A stretch of 24,029 nucleotides of DNA from CAYQJV01 sp964417925 (GCA_964417925.1 CAYQJV010000023.1:1-24029); one strand, 5' to 3'. Positions 6,740-14,802 are shown, numbered from the stretch's first letter. Notes: generated by a model not told the origin, from the letters alone. Program-made: numbers and translations.

Positions 6740-7960
6740 ATGCAAAAAGGGTTTTTGGTTCCTTATACCAATGATGATTTTCTTAATAGGTGATTGTGAC
6801 CTTTTTGAGAATAAAGAAGAAGGTTTGGAGCCTGGCACAATCAGGTGGGAATATAAATTCCCTGATGGGACACCTAACATTGCAGATGTTCCTGCTTTAT
6901 CTTCTGATGGAACTATATATGCTACCACTGTTGGAGATGGATGTTGGCTCTATGCTATCAACTCATCAGATGGAACCCAGAATGGGCTTTTCATATGGAT
7001 TTTGCTTTTTGGGTAGGTTATCCTGTTGTGGACAAGGATGGAACAGTGTATCTTACTGCAGATAAATTATATGTTATTAATCCTGATGGAACAAAGAGAT
7101 GGGCTTTGAATCCCCCAAATCAAGAGGGACAGGCGTATGGTTTTACAGGGGCGATAGCAATTGGTAGTGATGGAACTGTGTATGCAACATTAAATGATCA
7201 TCTAAATCCTGTTCCTCCCAGGATTATTGCGGTTAACCCGGATGGAGCAGTAAAATGGGATATCACATATGGAGACCTTTTGACACACAGCGGTTTCCTG
7301 GAAATAGGTCCAAATGGAACCCTTTATCTCTTTGCAGATGATGGGCATGCAATTTATGCATTTTCCACATCTACCGGGGATACCAGCTGGATTTATGAGA
7401 TAGAAGATTGTGTAACAGGGCCCGCCGCTATTGACCAGAATGGTGTGATATATGTAGGACTTTTCAACTCTTGCAAACTTATTGCTTTGCAGAGCAACGG
7501 AACCTTTCTATGGGAAAGGAACTTGGGGGATCAACCCAGTTCGCCGGTAATAGGTCCGGATGGGACTATATATACCAAATTAATGAATGATAGCCTTTGT
7601 GCTATAAATTCATCCGATGGCAGAATAATATGGAAGAAAAAGGGATATGAGTTTGGTACCCAAGAGATTCGCGCTATTGTGGTTGATGCAAATGGAAATT
7701 TATATCTTCATGGGGCAGGATCCTTCGGTACACAGGGCTACACGCATTTTCTCTATGCGATAAATGAAAATGGTGAAGTTTTGTGGAAAATAAATGATGT
7801 ATTCACCGAATGGCCTCCTCTTATTGGACAGGATAACATCCTTTATGTTCAGACCTCTTCTGGAATAACCGCTATACAGGGTGAAGCAAGCCTCTCAAAC
7901 TCACCCTGGCCTCGTCCATACCATGATAACTCTAACAGTTGTAGATATGGGGGCTTTTAG
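6740..7960 (+). pseudogene. PQQ-like beta-propeller lipoprotein with two compensating frameshifts
   Basis: GGAGG at 6731-6735 precedes an ATG at 6740 that starts MQKG. Removing one base from the G3/T5 run at 6749-6756 continues it as GFWFLIPMMIFLIGDC, a lipoprotein-type signal. A second slip near 6981 (CAGAATGG where CAGAAATGG would restore frame) joins the 5' part to the long frame ending at 7960, so the net shift is zero. The joined protein is about 406 aa and carries seven or eight propeller blades marked by DGTIYAT, DGTVYLT, DGTVYAT, NGTLYLF, NGVIYVG, DGTIYTK, NGNLYLH and DNILYVQ. Probably an outer-membrane or surface lipoprotein; a BamB-like or PQQ-binding role is not shown. Both slips lie at or near short homopolymers, so assembly error is as likely as a real pseudogene. 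Confidence 0.7.
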
Positions 7961-7973
7961 TATAACGAATAAA

Positions 7974-8864
7974 ATGAAAAGAGTTTTGGTAGCAGGAGCA
8001 ACCGGATACCTTGGAAGATATGTTGCAAAAGAGTTCAAAGAACGGGGATACTGGGTAAGGGTCCTTGTCAGAAAGAAATCTCTTAAAAAGTTGGAGGAGG
8101 TGGGTCCATTTTTACAACCTTCCATTAAAGAATATATTGATGATATTTTCATAGGTGAAATTACGGATATTCAAACTCTGCAGGGTTTATGTAAAGACAT
8201 AGATATTGTATTTTCCTCAGTGGGAATTACAAGACAGAAAGAAAAACTTAGTTTTATGGATGTAGATTACCATGGAAATAAAAATCTTTTAGAACTATCT
8301 CTTAAGACGAATGTAGAGAAGTTTATTTTTGTATCTGCTTTCAATGTCCACTTGTTTTCAGATTTAGAGATTGCTAAAGCACGTGAAAGGTTTGTGGAGG
8401 ATCTGAAATGCTCTGGTATTGAATATGCAGTTATTAGACCAACTGGATTCTTTCCTGATGCCACCGAGTTCTTAAAAATGGCACTTTCCGGAAGAGTATA
8501 TCTTGTAGGAAAAGGTGAGAATAAGATAAATCCAATACATGGCGCCGATTTGGCAAAAATTTGTGTTGATGCTGTTGAGAATGGAAGGCAGGAAATACCA
8601 GTTGGCGGTCCAGTTGTTTATACTTATCGGGAGATTGCAGAACTTGCATTTTCTGTAATTGGCAGAAAGCCGAAAATTACAAGTATTCCAGTAGCACTGT
8701 TAAAACTTATTGTGAAAGCAATACGCCCTTTCAACAGACATTATTATACTCTCGCTGAGTTTTTCCTGAGAGCAATGCAAAATGATTTTGTTGCCCCAAA
8801 AACTGGGACCCATAGTCTGAAAGAATATTATGAAGAGTTCTTGCAATACAGAAACAGCAGATAA
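7974..8864 (+). CDS. atypical short-chain dehydrogenase, NAD(P)-binding (NDUFA9/NmrA-like)
   Basis: This 296-aa protein begins MKRVLVAGATGYLGRYV, with the Rossmann dinucleotide motif G8-x-x-G11-x-x-G14 of atypical or extended SDRs. ADILV-type strands are replaced by DIDIVFSSVGITRQ, and YAVIRPTGFFPD marks the segment after the catalytic region. The standard YxxxK pair is not evident; a K-A-R-E-R stretch stands near its place, as in NDUFA9-like and NmrA-like proteins that bind cofactor without classical SDR catalysis. The frame is open upstream to 7881, but that part lies in the preceding gene, and ATG 7974 fits the family start. No strong ribosome site. Specific function unknown. Confidence 0.75.
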   Translation: MKRVLVAGATGYLGRYVAKEFKERGYWVRVLVRKKSLKKLEEVGPFLQPSIKEYIDDIFIGEITDIQTLQGLCKDIDIVFSSVGITRQKEKLSFMDVDYHGNKNLLELSLKTNVEKFIFVSAFNVHLFSDLEIAKARERFVEDLKCSGIEYAVIRPTGFFPDATEFLKMALSGRVYLVGKGENKINPIHGADLAKICVDAVENGRQEIPVGGPVVYTYREIAELAFSVIGRKPKITSIPVALLKLIVKAIRPFNRHYYTLAEFFLRAMQNDFVAPKTGTHSLKEYYEEFLQYRNSR

Positions 8865-8928
8865 CAGCAGGTATGCTCAGCAAAACCTTGCATTTTGTCA
8901 CTTGCAAAAGTTAACCTTAATTATATTA

Positions 8929-9637
8929 ATTAAGAAATTTTTGTTAGTTTTTTGTGTGATTGGTCTATTGAGTTCGTGTCTTGAACGTTCTGAAGAGTCA
9001 TCAATGATATATGCTTTTCCAACTCAATGTGGTGATATGTGGGAATATGAGAGATTATATTGTATGCTATGATACTGTGCACAACGATACCAATGTCTAT
9101 TTAACAATTGATACTCTATATGAAAAAGTTGAGGTAATAGATACGATAGCTGATTGGGAATGCTATAGATTTTTTCTAATGAAATTTGGTGGTATGCGCA
9201 TCCAGATACAGCACTCCTTTGGATAGCTTACTCACAAGATTGCAGTAAGAACTATGTCTTTAATTCCCCTGAAGAATTAGCAGATTTTCTATATCATCTT
9301 AAATTCGGCTTTACTTTTTCACTAAAAGGAGATACTTCGTACTGGTGTCCTCCAAAGAAGTTGTTTGTTTATCCTTTAGATGTTGGTAAGACTGGATAGC
9401 AATGGAGAATCCATGGGGAGAAGAGAGAAAGTACTGCAGAGGAATACCCGCAGATAAGGCAGGTAGCAAAATAGGTTATTTTGATGTGGAAGATGTTTAT
9501 CTACTTTTGTGTTCAACAATGTCTATCTCCTTTATTATAAAGGTGCTTATACTTTTAGAGACAACAAAATGATATGTAATTTTGTAAACACGTTTTTACC
9601 GTTAAGTGAAATCTCCAAGCCTGCCCTTGAAACATGA
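8929..9637 (+). pseudogene. decayed lipoprotein gene
   Basis: IKKFLLVFCVIGLLSSC is a lipoprotein signal with its lipobox Cys codon at 8977, but the expected ATG before KK is ATT at 8929. The product then continues in shifting frames: CGDMWEYERLYC (to 9072), CYDTVHNDTNVYLTIDTLY (to 9226), WWYAHPDTALLWIAYSQDC from 9187 to a TAG at 9397, then IPADKAGSKIGYFDVEDVY. It finishes with GAYTFRDNKMICNFVN and PLSEISKPALET at 9637. At least four frame changes, one stop and a lost start show a dead gene or a poor-quality sequence tract. The G-x-x-WEY theme recurs in the intact lipoprotein at 11051-11662, so they may share a family. Confidence 0.6.
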
Positions 9638-9764
9638 AGCAAACAACACTTGATTTGACAAAAAAGTACAAAACATATTACATAGTAAATACAACACCTG
9701 AAATTGCAGAGATTTGGGGAATGAAAATTCCTGACAATAGTTGGCATGTGCATGTTTGGAGGAA

Positions 9765-9930
9765 AATCCAATGCTCTTAGGATCTGTGATTTATTACTCA
9801 GGCATTAGCTTATGGCTTAATTCTTTGTCTGCTGTGATAATAACTGCATTGTTTTTGCTATGCAGTACGCTATACATAAAATTCATTGAGGAAAACACCA
9901 TTTCTGATTCCACGTTTTAAAAAATGGTAA
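9765..9930 (+). pseudogene. fragment of isoprenylcysteine-methyltransferase-like membrane protein
   Basis: The frame from 9765 reads NPMLLGSVIYYSGISLWL followed by a second hydrophobic stretch and YIKFIEEN. This matches the C-terminal half of ICMT/PEMT-type membrane methyltransferases (R-H/N-P-M-Y-x-G, a helix, then the EE pair). The family's closing motif appears in another frame as LIPRFKKW plus stop at 9904-9930. The expected region between the EE pair and the PRF motif is missing, and the N-terminal helices are absent. GGAGG at 9758-9762 stands eight bases before ATG 9771, so a 49-aa remnant could still be translated. Confidence 0.5.
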
Positions 9931-10110
9931 AAGAAATCCTGAAACAATTCTAAACAAGGATAAAATGAAATGACTGGTTTATAGATGGATTGCTCTTTAA
10001 GTCCTTACAAGTTTGTGAGTTTAATTGTAATCTATTAAGCAAGCACGGAAAGAATATGAAGCATGGTTTAGCAATTAAAATCAACCTACCAGCCTTACTG
10101 AAAAAAGAGT

Positions 10111-10504
10111 ATGAAGAGATATGGAATTACATCTAAAGCGAAAATTCTTGAGGTTCCAAAGCCGAAATTAAGAGAAATTGCTAAAAATCAGAAATTGGCA
10201 GTTGAATTATGGAAAAGTGGTACTCATGAAGCAAGAATTTTAGCATACATGATCGTCCATCCAGCAGATTTTGTTGATGACACAATGAATAGTGGGGGTT
10301 TCCGAAGATATACAACTGGGATTTATGCGATCAGTGTGTTATGAAGTTATTCTGGAAAACGAAGTATGCTTATAAAAAGGCAATTGAGTAGAGTTAAAGG
10401 AATCGCGAATTTACAAAAAGGGCTGATTTGTGCTTATGGCAAAACTTGCAATAAGCCATAAAAAAGTTGACGATGGAAAGCAAGTAAAAAGATCAATTTA
10501 TTAA
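10111..10504 (+). pseudogene. decayed AlkD-like DNA alkylation repair gene
   Basis: MKRYGITSKAKILEVPKPKL followed by LAVELWKSGTHEARILAYM (to about 10255) is the N-terminal part of an AlkD-type HEAT-like DNA glycosylase. The family hallmark NWDLCDQCVMKLFWKT then appears in another frame (10314 onward, stop 10389), followed by RNREFTKRA (10398-10424) and, in a third frame, FVLMAKLAISHKKVDDGK ending at 10504. At least three frame changes and two stops interrupt the sequence, and the last third of the normal protein is missing. An intact version would remove alkylated bases such as 3-methyladenine. The gene is clearly inactive as written. Confidence 0.72.
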
Positions 10505-10575
10505 CCACAAACCTCTCAAGTTCAGAGGATTAAACTATGCAGTTCATGTAGTGTTACAAATTTTTAGATATTTAC

Positions 10576-10923
10576 TTACAGCATTTTGCCTATTTCTTCT
10601 ATGTCATAAAGTAAGAATCCTATAGGAGCGTTTTTCTTTGCGACCATTATTACATATATGTTCTCTGCCTCATGTACTAAAAGGTATTTATCCCTGGTTC
10701 TAAAGATTGAAAGTTCTCCCTTCTGCATGTTAAGTTCTTTAAGCATTTTGTTGATCGGATCAAGAAAAAGTACTGTCTTTGCTGCAAAGAGTTCATCATC
10801 TTCCATACCCGGTCTTGCAGATACTATTAATCCATCCTTAGAAACTACAATGATTCTTTCCACTTCAGGATTTTCCTTAACAAGGTTATCTATTTTTTCA
10901 TCCATCCCTGCTATTCTTTCCAT
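10576..10923 (-). CDS. Roadblock/LC7 domain protein
   Basis: A 115-aa single-domain protein of the Roadblock/LC7 superfamily, which includes MglB, the GTPase-activating partner of the polarity GTPase MglA. The core reads VERIIVVSKDGLIVSA (residues 21-36), a long amphipathic helix (DELFAAKTVLFLDPINKML), a strand around YLLVHEAENIYVIMV, and KNAPIGFLLYDIEEIG at the end, matching the beta-alpha-beta fold and C-terminal helix. GGAGG stands a few bases before the ATG. It is alone; no MglA-like GTPase is in the window. Upstream, the divergent tRNA-Val promoter overlaps its ribosome-binding site. Confidence 0.8.
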   Translation of the reverse strand: MERIAGMDEKIDNLVKENPEVERIIVVSKDGLIVSARPGMEDDELFAAKTVLFLDPINKMLKELNMQKGELSIFRTRDKYLLVHEAENIYVIMVAKKNAPIGFLLYDIEEIGKML

Positions 10924-10932
10924 TTTGCCTCC

Positions 10933-10960
10933 TTGACTTTTTTAAAATCAAAAATATAAT
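10933..10960 (+). promoter_or_regulatory. promoter of tRNA-Val
   Basis: TTGACT (10933-10938), a 16-bp spacer and TATAAT (10955-10960) lead into tRNA-Val at 10973, leaving room for a precursor leader of about six bases. The -35 box overlaps the CCTCC that is the Shine-Dalgarno of the divergent Roadblock gene. Confidence 0.75.
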
Positions 10961-10972
10961 TATTCACCTATA

Positions 10973-11046
10973 GGGCGGTTAGCTCAGTTGGTTAGAGCGC
11001 AGGTCTCACATACCTGAGGTCGGAGGTTCGAATCCTCCACCGCCCA
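10973..11046 (+). tRNA. tRNA-Val (anticodon CAC)
   Basis: The full cloverleaf is visible. Acceptor arms GGGCGGT and ACCGCCC pair perfectly, and the D-stem is GCTC/GAGC. The anticodon stem CAGGT/ACCTG encloses the loop CTCACAT with anticodon CAC, reading GUG valine codons. The variable loop is AGGTC, and the T-stem GGAGG/CCTCC holds TTCGAAT. The discriminator base is A and CCA is not encoded. It ends four bases before the stop codon of the convergent lipoprotein gene. Confidence 0.96.
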
Positions 11047-11050
11047 TATT

Positions 11051-11662
11051 TTATTTAAGTTTTGAGACATCAAAAATTCTTGGTTTTTCTTTTATCTGTG
11101 TTTCTGCTCCTATTCCCCATCCTGTAAGTTCTCCGGTTTCATATCTGGTTTTGAATTTTACTATTCTAAACAAAGGCACTTCACTACTCAACCAGAGTTC
11201 TACAGGTATCCCTTTGGGAGAAGTGGTTTTTACATGAAAACATTCAAATTCTCCTGCTGGAGTGACTATTCTTTCTTTTTTAGCATTTTTTATAACCTTT
11301 GTATTTACAAGGAAAGGCCTATTCTCTCCAGGGGGTTCTCCCTCTGGATCATTCACTATTTCTACTGCCTGCTGGTTGTTTAACTTTATTATTATTCGTT
11401 TTGCTTTTCCTCTAAATCCGTAGGGTATAAGCATTTTGTATATAAATCGTGATGTATCCTTGGTTCCTATCATTTCAAACCAGTACATATCATTTTCCTT
11501 TCCAACCACAGCATATCTCATTGAGTATAGCCCCATAATCTGAGAATTAACTCTGTATTCACACCATTCTCCTTTCTGCCAGACAGGTTGAGTTAGTTGT
11601 TCTTTTTTACAGAAAATAAAAAGTGTTATTATCCCCACTACTGGGTATATTAATTTCTTCAT
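11051..11662 (-). CDS. putative lipoprotein of unknown function
   Basis: Starting at ATG 11662, with GGAGG five bases upstream, the product is 203 aa and opens MKKLIYPVVGIITLFIFC, a lipoprotein signal with Cys18. An in-frame GTG 48 bases upstream would add a non-signal extension, so I rejected it. The mature part has WQKGEWCEYRVNSQ, ERIVTPAGEFECFHVKTT and PVELWLSSEVPLFRIVKF, giving the alternating strands of an all-beta outer-membrane lipoprotein. The GEFECFHV...WLSSEVPL pattern recalls the DUF3108/LolA-LppX-like beta fold, but that is only a resemblance. It may be read from its own promoter at the end of cvpA, or as the last gene of the plsY operon. Confidence 0.7.
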   Translation of the reverse strand: MKKLIYPVVGIITLFIFCKKEQLTQPVWQKGEWCEYRVNSQIMGLYSMRYAVVGKENDMYWFEMIGTKDTSRFIYKMLIPYGFRGKAKRIIIKLNNQQAVEIVNDPEGEPPGENRPFLVNTKVIKNAKKERIVTPAGEFECFHVKTTSPKGIPVELWLSSEVPLFRIVKFKTRYETGELTGWGIGAETQIKEKPRIFDVSKLK

Positions 11663-11681
11663 TATTCCTCCTTTTGTTTTA

Positions 11682-11710
11682 ATGATAGGTATAAAAGGAA
11701 GGAAAGTCAA
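11682..11710 (-). promoter_or_regulatory. promoter of lipoprotein gene
   Basis: On the minus strand TTGACT (11710-11705) and TATCAT (11687-11682) are 17 bp apart. The predicted start is about 14 bases before the ATG, leaving the GGAGG intact. It lies in the 50-bp gap after cvpA. Confidence 0.5.
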
Positions 11711-11712
11711 TT

Positions 11713-12219
11713 TCAGATTTTTATTTTTGTATTTTTCTCTTTTAAAAGCTCTCTTGGAAAGATTCTATCTCCGGTGATTACTCTTGTTAATTTTACTATA
11801 AGTGGAACTGTATAGGTCTTTGAGTATTGCTGTTCTATTTGAGGGTAAAGTTTTAAAAGAGACCAGATAAGAAAAATTGAGAGCCCAAGTCCCACAAGAA
11901 ATCCTGCTATTCCTCCGAGCAATCTGTTGAGCCATCCAAGAAGTATTATATCAAGTAGTTTAGATAGCAACCAGGAGAAAATGAGAAATGCAATGAGAAG
12001 CAGTGAAAAAACGAGGAAGAATCCAGCCATATACTTTACAGCAGAAGGGAGAAAGGAAAAGAACCTTTCCCCAATTTGCGATGCAAAAAGCCATGCTACA
12101 ATTAATGCAACTATGAAACCAGTAAATCCAAAGGTTACCTTTACTATTCCCCTTTTTATGCCTGTTATAACGGTAAGAACTATTATTAGTCCGATTACAA
12201 CGTCTATTGCTATATTCAT
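11713..12219 (-). CDS. CvpA family membrane protein
   Basis: A 168-aa protein with about four hydrophobic helices, opening MNIAIDVVIGLIIVLTVITG and containing KRGIVKVTFGFTGF, the usual first-loop sequence of CvpA (colicin V production) proteins. LNRLLGGIAGFLVGLGLSIF is the conserved G-rich third helix. CvpA proteins support envelope homeostasis and, in some bacteria, colicin V export; the exact role here is not shown. Its start overlaps the stop of the merR-type gene by four bases. Confidence 0.82.
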   Translation of the reverse strand: MNIAIDVVIGLIIVLTVITGIKRGIVKVTFGFTGFIVALIVAWLFASQIGERFFSFLPSAVKYMAGFFLVFSLLLIAFLIFSWLLSKLLDIILLGWLNRLLGGIAGFLVGLGLSIFLIWSLLKLYPQIEQQYSKTYTVPLIVKLTRVITGDRIFPRELLKEKNTKIKI

Positions 12220-12533
12220 GTTTTTTTCAAAATGTCTCTTATTTTTTTCAATTCTTCCAATACCATCTCTTTTATATTGTTTGTGTTGGATGAGGATTTC
12301 TTAATTTTTTCTTCTATCTTTTTTTTGGCTCCTTTAATTGAGTATTTTTCCACATATAGCAAGCGATATATTTCTTTTACTATATTTATATCTTTTTCTG
12401 AGTAAATTCTTCTTCCAGCAGTATTTTTCCTTGGACGAAGTATTTTAAACTCTTTTTCCCAGTACCTTAACACATGAGGTTTCACTCCTATTATTTGTGA
12501 TACCTCCTTTATAGTATAATACTTTGTTACCAT
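12216..12533 (-). CDS. MerR family transcriptional regulator
   Basis: This 105-aa protein has the MerR winged HTH at its N-terminus: YYTIKEVSQIIGVKPHVLRY (5-24) is the helix-turn-helix, followed by WEKEFKILRPRKNTAGRRIY with the wing and the conserved R-R-x-Y, then a helix rich in Ile, Tyr and Lys. The C-terminal part is a short coiled-coil-like Lys/Glu helix with no metal-binding cysteines. It resembles the small MerR-like genes next to housekeeping operons whose ligand is unknown. It overlaps gpsA by seven bases and cvpA by four, so it is translated within the same operon. Confidence 0.85.
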   Translation of the reverse strand: MVTKYYTIKEVSQIIGVKPHVLRYWEKEFKILRPRKNTAGRRIYSEKDINIVKEIYRLLYVEKYSIKGAKKKIEEKIKKSSSNTNNIKEMVLEELKKIRDILKKT

Positions 12534-13516
12534 ATTTCCTCTTTAAGAGGTCGTGAAAGGAGTCTTTTTAATTCTTCTTCTGGAGGTGAGTTTTTATATA
12601 AAATTCTGTATACAGCTTCAGTAATGGGCATTTCAACTTTCATTTCTCTTGAAAGTTCAATTGCTGCCTTTGTTGTTTTTACTCCCTCTGCTACCATCTT
12701 CATTTTTTTAAGGATTTCATCTATTTTTTTACCTTTTCCCAACCAGTATCCTATATATCTGTTTCTTGAATTTTCACTGAAAGATGTGGTTATCATATCT
12801 CCCATTCCAGAGAGACCTGCAAAAGTCTCTTTTTTTGCTCCCATTCTAATTCCAAGTCTTGTAATTTCAACCATTCCTCTTGTAAGAAGAGCTCCCTTTG
12901 TATTGGTTGAAAATCCAAGTCCATCAGAGATTCCGGCTGCTATTGCAATTATATTTTTCAAGGCTCCTCCAAGTTCCACTCCTACTACATCGTCTGTAGT
13001 GTATACCCTGAAATAAGATGACGCAAACAGATGCTGGGTTTCTACTGCAACGTCTTCCACGGTTGAAGCAGAAACAACACTTGTGGGCATTTTTTTTACT
13101 ACTTCTCTTGCAATACTTGGTCCTGAAAGAACTGCAATAGGTGTATCAAAGAATTCTTTCCATACTTCAGACATTCTTTTTTTAGTCTTTATCTCTATCC
13201 CCTTTATAACACTCACACAAAATCTTTTTGGTCTATAATCTTTTGGTAATTTTGAAAGGGTGTCCCTTAAGGCATGGGAAGGCACTGCAAGAACAAGTAT
13301 GTCTGCATTGTCTATTACAAAATTAATATCCGAAGAGTAGTGAATCTCAACCGGTATTTTTATCCCTGGAAGAAATTCCGGTATTTCACGTTGTTTCTGG
13401 ACTTTCTTAACTCTTTCTTCATTTATTTCCCAAAGGTATATTTCATGGCCTTTTTCAAACAACATTATACCAAGAGTTGTACCCCAACTTCCTCCTCCAA
13501 GAAATGCAATTTTCAT
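12527..13516 (-). CDS. gpsA: glycerol-3-phosphate dehydrogenase [NAD(P)+]
   Basis: GpsA reduces dihydroxyacetone phosphate to sn-glycerol-3-phosphate, the backbone for phospholipids. The 329-aa length is normal. The Rossmann motif is LGGGSWGTTLG (6-16); ILVLAVPSHALRD is the cofactor-side strand; and SGPSIAREV, ELGGALKNIIAIAAGISDGL (with the catalytic Lys) and TRGMVEITRLG are family signatures, followed by GLSGMGDM. The gene lies directly after plsY with a four-base overlap. Its product supplies the glycerol-3-phosphate that PlsY acylates, so the pair makes a lipid-synthesis unit. Confidence 0.95.
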   Translation of the reverse strand: MKIAFLGGGSWGTTLGIMLFEKGHEIYLWEINEERVKKVQKQREIPEFLPGIKIPVEIHYSSDINFVIDNADILVLAVPSHALRDTLSKLPKDYRPKRFCVSVIKGIEIKTKKRMSEVWKEFFDTPIAVLSGPSIAREVVKKMPTSVVSASTVEDVAVETQHLFASSYFRVYTTDDVVGVELGGALKNIIAIAAGISDGLGFSTNTKGALLTRGMVEITRLGIRMGAKKETFAGLSGMGDMITTSFSENSRNRYIGYWLGKGKKIDEILKKMKMVAEGVKTTKAAIELSREMKVEMPITEAVYRILYKNSPPEEELKRLLSRPLKEEIW

Positions 13517-14094
13517 CTTTTTAACTCGTATTTTTTTTCTTCTCCTTTGATAAGCCTTTTTATATTATCCCTATGAGTCCATAACACAAAAAGAGCAATA
13601 AAGATAGCACCATACACGGTTGAAGGTTCAGTATATCCAGTTAAATAACAAAATAGAGGAAGAGATAAAGCGCTTCCCATTGAGCAAACTGATACTATTT
13701 TTGTGATTAAAAACAGGATGATCCAAATTACAATAGAAAGCCCAAGAGCAGTAGGTGAAAGAACCAAAAATACTCCTATCATGGTTGAGACACCTTTTCC
13801 TCCTTTAAATCCAAGCCAGGGTGTAAAAACATGCCCAAGGATGGCTCCTATTCCTACAATACCAGGATAAGGGGAAAATGTTACTGCAAGTAAGGCAGGA
13901 ATTACTCCTTTTAAGAAATCAAGAATAAATACTAAAGCCCCTATTTTTTTGCCCATAAATCGTGATACATTGGTAGCGCCGATATTTCCACTTCCGAGCC
14001 TTCTTATGTCTACTCCTTTTAGTTTTGCAAAAATATATCCACAGGGTATTGAGCCAATAAAAAAGGAAAGAATGAACAAACCTACAGTAATCAT
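13513..14094 (-). CDS. plsY: glycerol-3-phosphate acyltransferase PlsY
   Basis: PlsY transfers an acyl group from acyl-phosphate to glycerol-3-phosphate, the first step of phosphatidate synthesis in the inner membrane. The 193-aa polytopic protein has the three loop motifs of the family: GSGNIGATN (about 35-43), FKGGKGVST in the middle, and HRDNIKRL near the C-terminus. The N-terminus MITVGLFILSFFIGSIPCGY aligns with normal PlsY starts, so ATG 14094 is the correct start. There is no Shine-Dalgarno, and a consensus promoter ends five bases upstream, implying a leaderless mRNA. It heads plsY-gpsA-merR-cvpA. Confidence 0.95.
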   Translation of the reverse strand: MITVGLFILSFFIGSIPCGYIFAKLKGVDIRRLGSGNIGATNVSRFMGKKIGALVFILDFLKGVIPALLAVTFSPYPGIVGIGAILGHVFTPWLGFKGGKGVSTMIGVFLVLSPTALGLSIVIWIILFLITKIVSVCSMGSALSLPLFCYLTGYTEPSTVYGAIFIALFVLWTHRDNIKRLIKGEEKKYELKR

Positions 14095-14099
14095 TATTC

Positions 14100-14127
14100 A
14101 TTATAACACTGTTGAAAGATTTGTCAA
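14100..14127 (-). promoter_or_regulatory. consensus promoter of plsY operon, leaderless layout
   Basis: On the minus strand TTGACA (14127-14122), a 16-bp spacer and TATAAT (14105-14100) are both perfect consensus boxes. The -10 box ends five bases before the plsY ATG, so transcription should start at or within a base or two of the start codon. Confidence 0.8.
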
Positions 14128-14276
14128 TTTTTTACTTCAATTTTTACTTTAATTTTTGACTATAAATTGCATAACATGCTTTTCTAAAAGAATAAAAATG
14201 TTTGAATAAGATTTTGAACTCAAAATGTAACTGAAAATTTGAAAAAGTGAAGAAGAAAAATCAAAAATCTCCTCCT

Positions 14277-14412
14277 TGAAGAATTTCAGAAACATATTGG
14301 ACTTGATAAAGAGAAAGAAGTTGGTAAAACAAGACTATGGAGAATAAAATATCCTTATCAATCTACGGTGGCGATGAAATGCAGTCAATATTATGGGATT
14401 CTACAATATTCA
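14277..14412 (+). mobile_element. coding relic of unidentified element, copy 1
   Basis: Reading LEEFQKHIGLDKEKEVGKTR from 14277 and, in another frame, EMQSILWDST near 14379-14405, this stretch shares both ends with the relic at 21056-21277 (TEEFQKDIGL ... LQSKMLWNST). The region is degraded and frameshifted. It is probably the remains of a transposase or other repeated gene, but I cannot name the family. The rest of 14130-14460 shows no gene. Confidence 0.35.
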
Positions 14413-14464
14413 TTAACACTACATTCATGTTTTAACCATTCCACTCTCTCAAACCCTCAAAAAC

Positions 14465-14627
14465 TGTAACATTTATGTTACATTTAAATACAGTATAAAC
14501 CTCATAATTACAGATACATACAAAAACCCTTCAAAAGTGTAACATTTGTGTTACATTCAAAGGCAATTTAAGTAATGTAGTTACAAAGCATACAAATACA
14601 TTTAAAAACTGTAACATTTATGTTACA
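14465..14627. repeat. three phased 18-bp palindromes
   Basis: TGTAACATTTATGTTACA occurs at 14465-14482 and 14610-14627, with a near-copy, TGTAACATTTGTGTTACA, at 14538-14555. Each is two 8-bp arms around TT, and starts are 73 and 72 bp apart, close to seven helical turns. Flanks are partly conserved (CAAAA before, CATACAAA about 20 bp before the next copy), so the array may be a diverged 72-bp tandem repeat. The form suits a dimeric repressor or activator site. The array lies 180-340 bp upstream of the secreted-protein genes and on the far side of the plsY promoter. Confidence 0.75.
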
Positions 14628-14762
14628 TTTTTGTTATATTCTGAAAAGCTTTCAATTTTTAAGTATAGGTATTTCATAACTTAATTTTTAGAATCTTTGG
14701 CATGTTTTTCGCTATATAATATTGGGTGTAGAGAAAGGGGGTGAGATAATAAGAAAAAAACC

Positions 14763-14790
14763 TTGACAAAAAAATAAGAAAATATAAAAT
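14763..14790 (+). promoter_or_regulatory. probable promoter of small secreted protein gene
   Basis: TTGACA (14763-14768), a 16-bp spacer and TAAAAT (14785-14790) lie just before AGGGGGTG and the ATG at 14803. Transcription would start near 14797, cutting into the ribosome site, so either the leader is very short or a different promoter is used. Confidence 0.45.
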
Positions 14791-14802
14791 AGGGGGTGTA
14801 AA

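Noticed and set aside
9634..9780. 48-codon ORF (MKQTTLDLTKKYKTYYIV...) overlapping the lipoprotein relic stop
   Set aside because: No ribosome site and no recognisable family; it lies in a tract of decayed genes.
14465..14627. CRISPR-like array of three repeats
   Set aside because: Repeats are short imperfect palindromes with partly conserved spacers and no cas genes; better read as binding sites or a tandem repeat.
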